Source: Xanthomonas translucens pv. translucens DSM 18974 (lineage in GTDB: Bacteria; Pseudomonadota; Gammaproteobacteria; Xanthomonadales; Xanthomonadaceae). Taken from it: a stretch of 5,039 nucleotides of DNA. The notes beneath the pieces are model-generated. The model had not been told where the DNA came from and searched no databases. It worked only from the letters and a program-made list of their open reading frames with translations. The first letter of the stretch is position 1. Each line of letters begins with the position of its first letter. The position numbers were made by a program, and so were the translations under genes. Below are positions 4,499 through 5,039 of this stretch, piece after piece. Where the stretch lies: the NCBI RefSeq assembly GCF_000331775.1, contig NZ_CAPJ01000381.1, positions 1 to 5,039 of the forward strand. The letters are read 5' to 3'.

Positions 4499-5039
4499 AT
4501 GAACGATTCGCTGCACCACCGCGTCACCGCGTTCTGCACGCGCTTCGCCCTGCGCCTGCCGATCCTGCTGTCGCCGATGGCCGGCACCTGTCCGGTACCG
4601 TTGTCGGTAGCGGTCGCGCAGGCAGGCGGCATGGGCGCAATGGGCGCAGTGCTGTCCTCGGCCGCGGACATCGGCACCTGGATGCAGGCGTTCCGCCACG
4701 GCAGCGACGGGCCGGCGCAGGTCAACCTGTGGGTGCCCGATCCGCCGCCGCTGCGCGATGCCGCCGCCGAGGCGGCCACCCGCGCGTTCCTCGCGCAGTG
4801 GGGGCCGCCGGTCGAGGCCACGGCCGGTGATGCCGGTCCTGCCGATTTCGCCGCGCAATGCGCCGCACTGCTGGACGCGCGCCCGGCAGTGGCGTCCTCG
4901 ATCATGGGCTTGTTCCCGCCCGCCTTCGTCGCCCAGCTGAAGCAGGCAGGCATCGCCTGGTTCGCCTGCGCCACCACGCTGGACGAAGCGCTGGCGGCGC
5001 AGGCGGCGGGTGCCGATGCGGTGGTCGCGCAAGGCGCCG
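4499..5039 (+). CDS. Nitronate monooxygenase / 2-nitropropane dioxygenase family protein (partial, N-terminal part)
   Basis: An open frame runs from ATG 4499 to the right edge, giving 180 residues without a stop. It starts MNDSLHHRVT. PILLSPMAG (21-29) followed by AGGMGAMGA (42-50) is the typical opening of the FMN-dependent TIM-barrel nitronate monooxygenases. QVNLWVP (74-80) matches the strand that usually reads NxxV. WFACATTLDEALAAQAAGADAVVAQG (154-179; quoted in part as TLDEALAAQAAGADAVVAQG) precedes the expected glycine-rich phosphate-binding EAGGH motif, which lies beyond the window. The family oxidises alkyl nitronates such as propionate-3-nitronate to aldehydes or keto acids and nitrite, a detoxifying role. 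Related flavoenzymes (FabK-type enoyl-ACP reductases) are possible alternatives but less likely. There is no clear Shine-Dalgarno before the ATG, and the frame is open upstream without another ATG nearby. Cytoplasmic; no signal peptide. Confidence 0.85.
   Translation, partial: MNDSLHHRVTAFCTRFALRLPILLSPMAGTCPVPLSVAVAQAGGMGAMGAVLSSAADIGTWMQAFRHGSDGPAQVNLWVPDPPPLRDAAAEAATRAFLAQWGPPVEATAGDAGPADFAAQCAALLDARPAVASSIMGLFPPAFVAQLKQAGIAWFACATTLDEALAAQAAGADAVVAQGA

Noticed and set aside
4158..4502. 114-codon plus-strand frame after ffh, and minus-strand frames over 4003-5032
   Set aside because: The first reads through hairpin repeats with a Pro/Arg-rich product; the others are antisense to ffh, to the repeats, or to the nitronate monooxygenase frame.

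Overview
The window is high-GC proteobacterial DNA, most likely from a xanthomonad (Xanthomonas or a close relative in the Lysobacteraceae). Three things point there: strong G/C preference at third codon positions, a REP-type inverted pair with a GTAG head and a GCGGCTTCAGCCGC core between convergent genes, and an ffh gene divergent from a ypjD-like gene, an arrangement known in gammaproteobacteria. The genus is inferred from style and memory, not from a database match.

Layout. At bases 1-11 only the start codon of a leftward gene is visible, with a good ribosome binding site. Bases 12-613 are a non-coding divergent region. It holds a 26-bp inverted repeat, a run of ten G, and two copies of a bipartite 43-bp module (246-288 and 368-410) that read like tandem leftward promoters or operators. 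galM (aldose 1-epimerase, 614-1666, +) follows. A convergent gap carries a perfect 28-bp inverted pair of REP units (1703-1772). Next is a ypjD-like polytopic membrane protein of the cytochrome c assembly (CcsA-like) family (1809-2603, -). A 159-bp divergent promoter region separates it from ffh, the signal recognition particle GTPase (2763-4142, +). Bases 4143-4498 are a non-coding stretch rich in hairpins, with a G-quadruplex-type motif directly after ffh. The window ends inside a nitronate monooxygenase-family gene (4499 to the edge, +).

The genes do not form one pathway. galM is sugar metabolism, ffh is co-translational membrane targeting, the ypjD-like gene is a poorly understood membrane protein, and the last gene is a flavin oxidoreductase. 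I see no mobile-element gene, RNA gene, CRISPR array or defence/toxin system, and no convincing novel multi-gene system. The most interesting signals are non-coding. First is the duplicated bipartite module upstream of galM, whose two blocks are conserved with an exact 15-nt spacing while the spacer has diverged. After it come the 26-bp palindrome and G run in the same region, the tandem 15-bp repeat that places TATAAT before ffh, and the G-rich structured segment after ffh.
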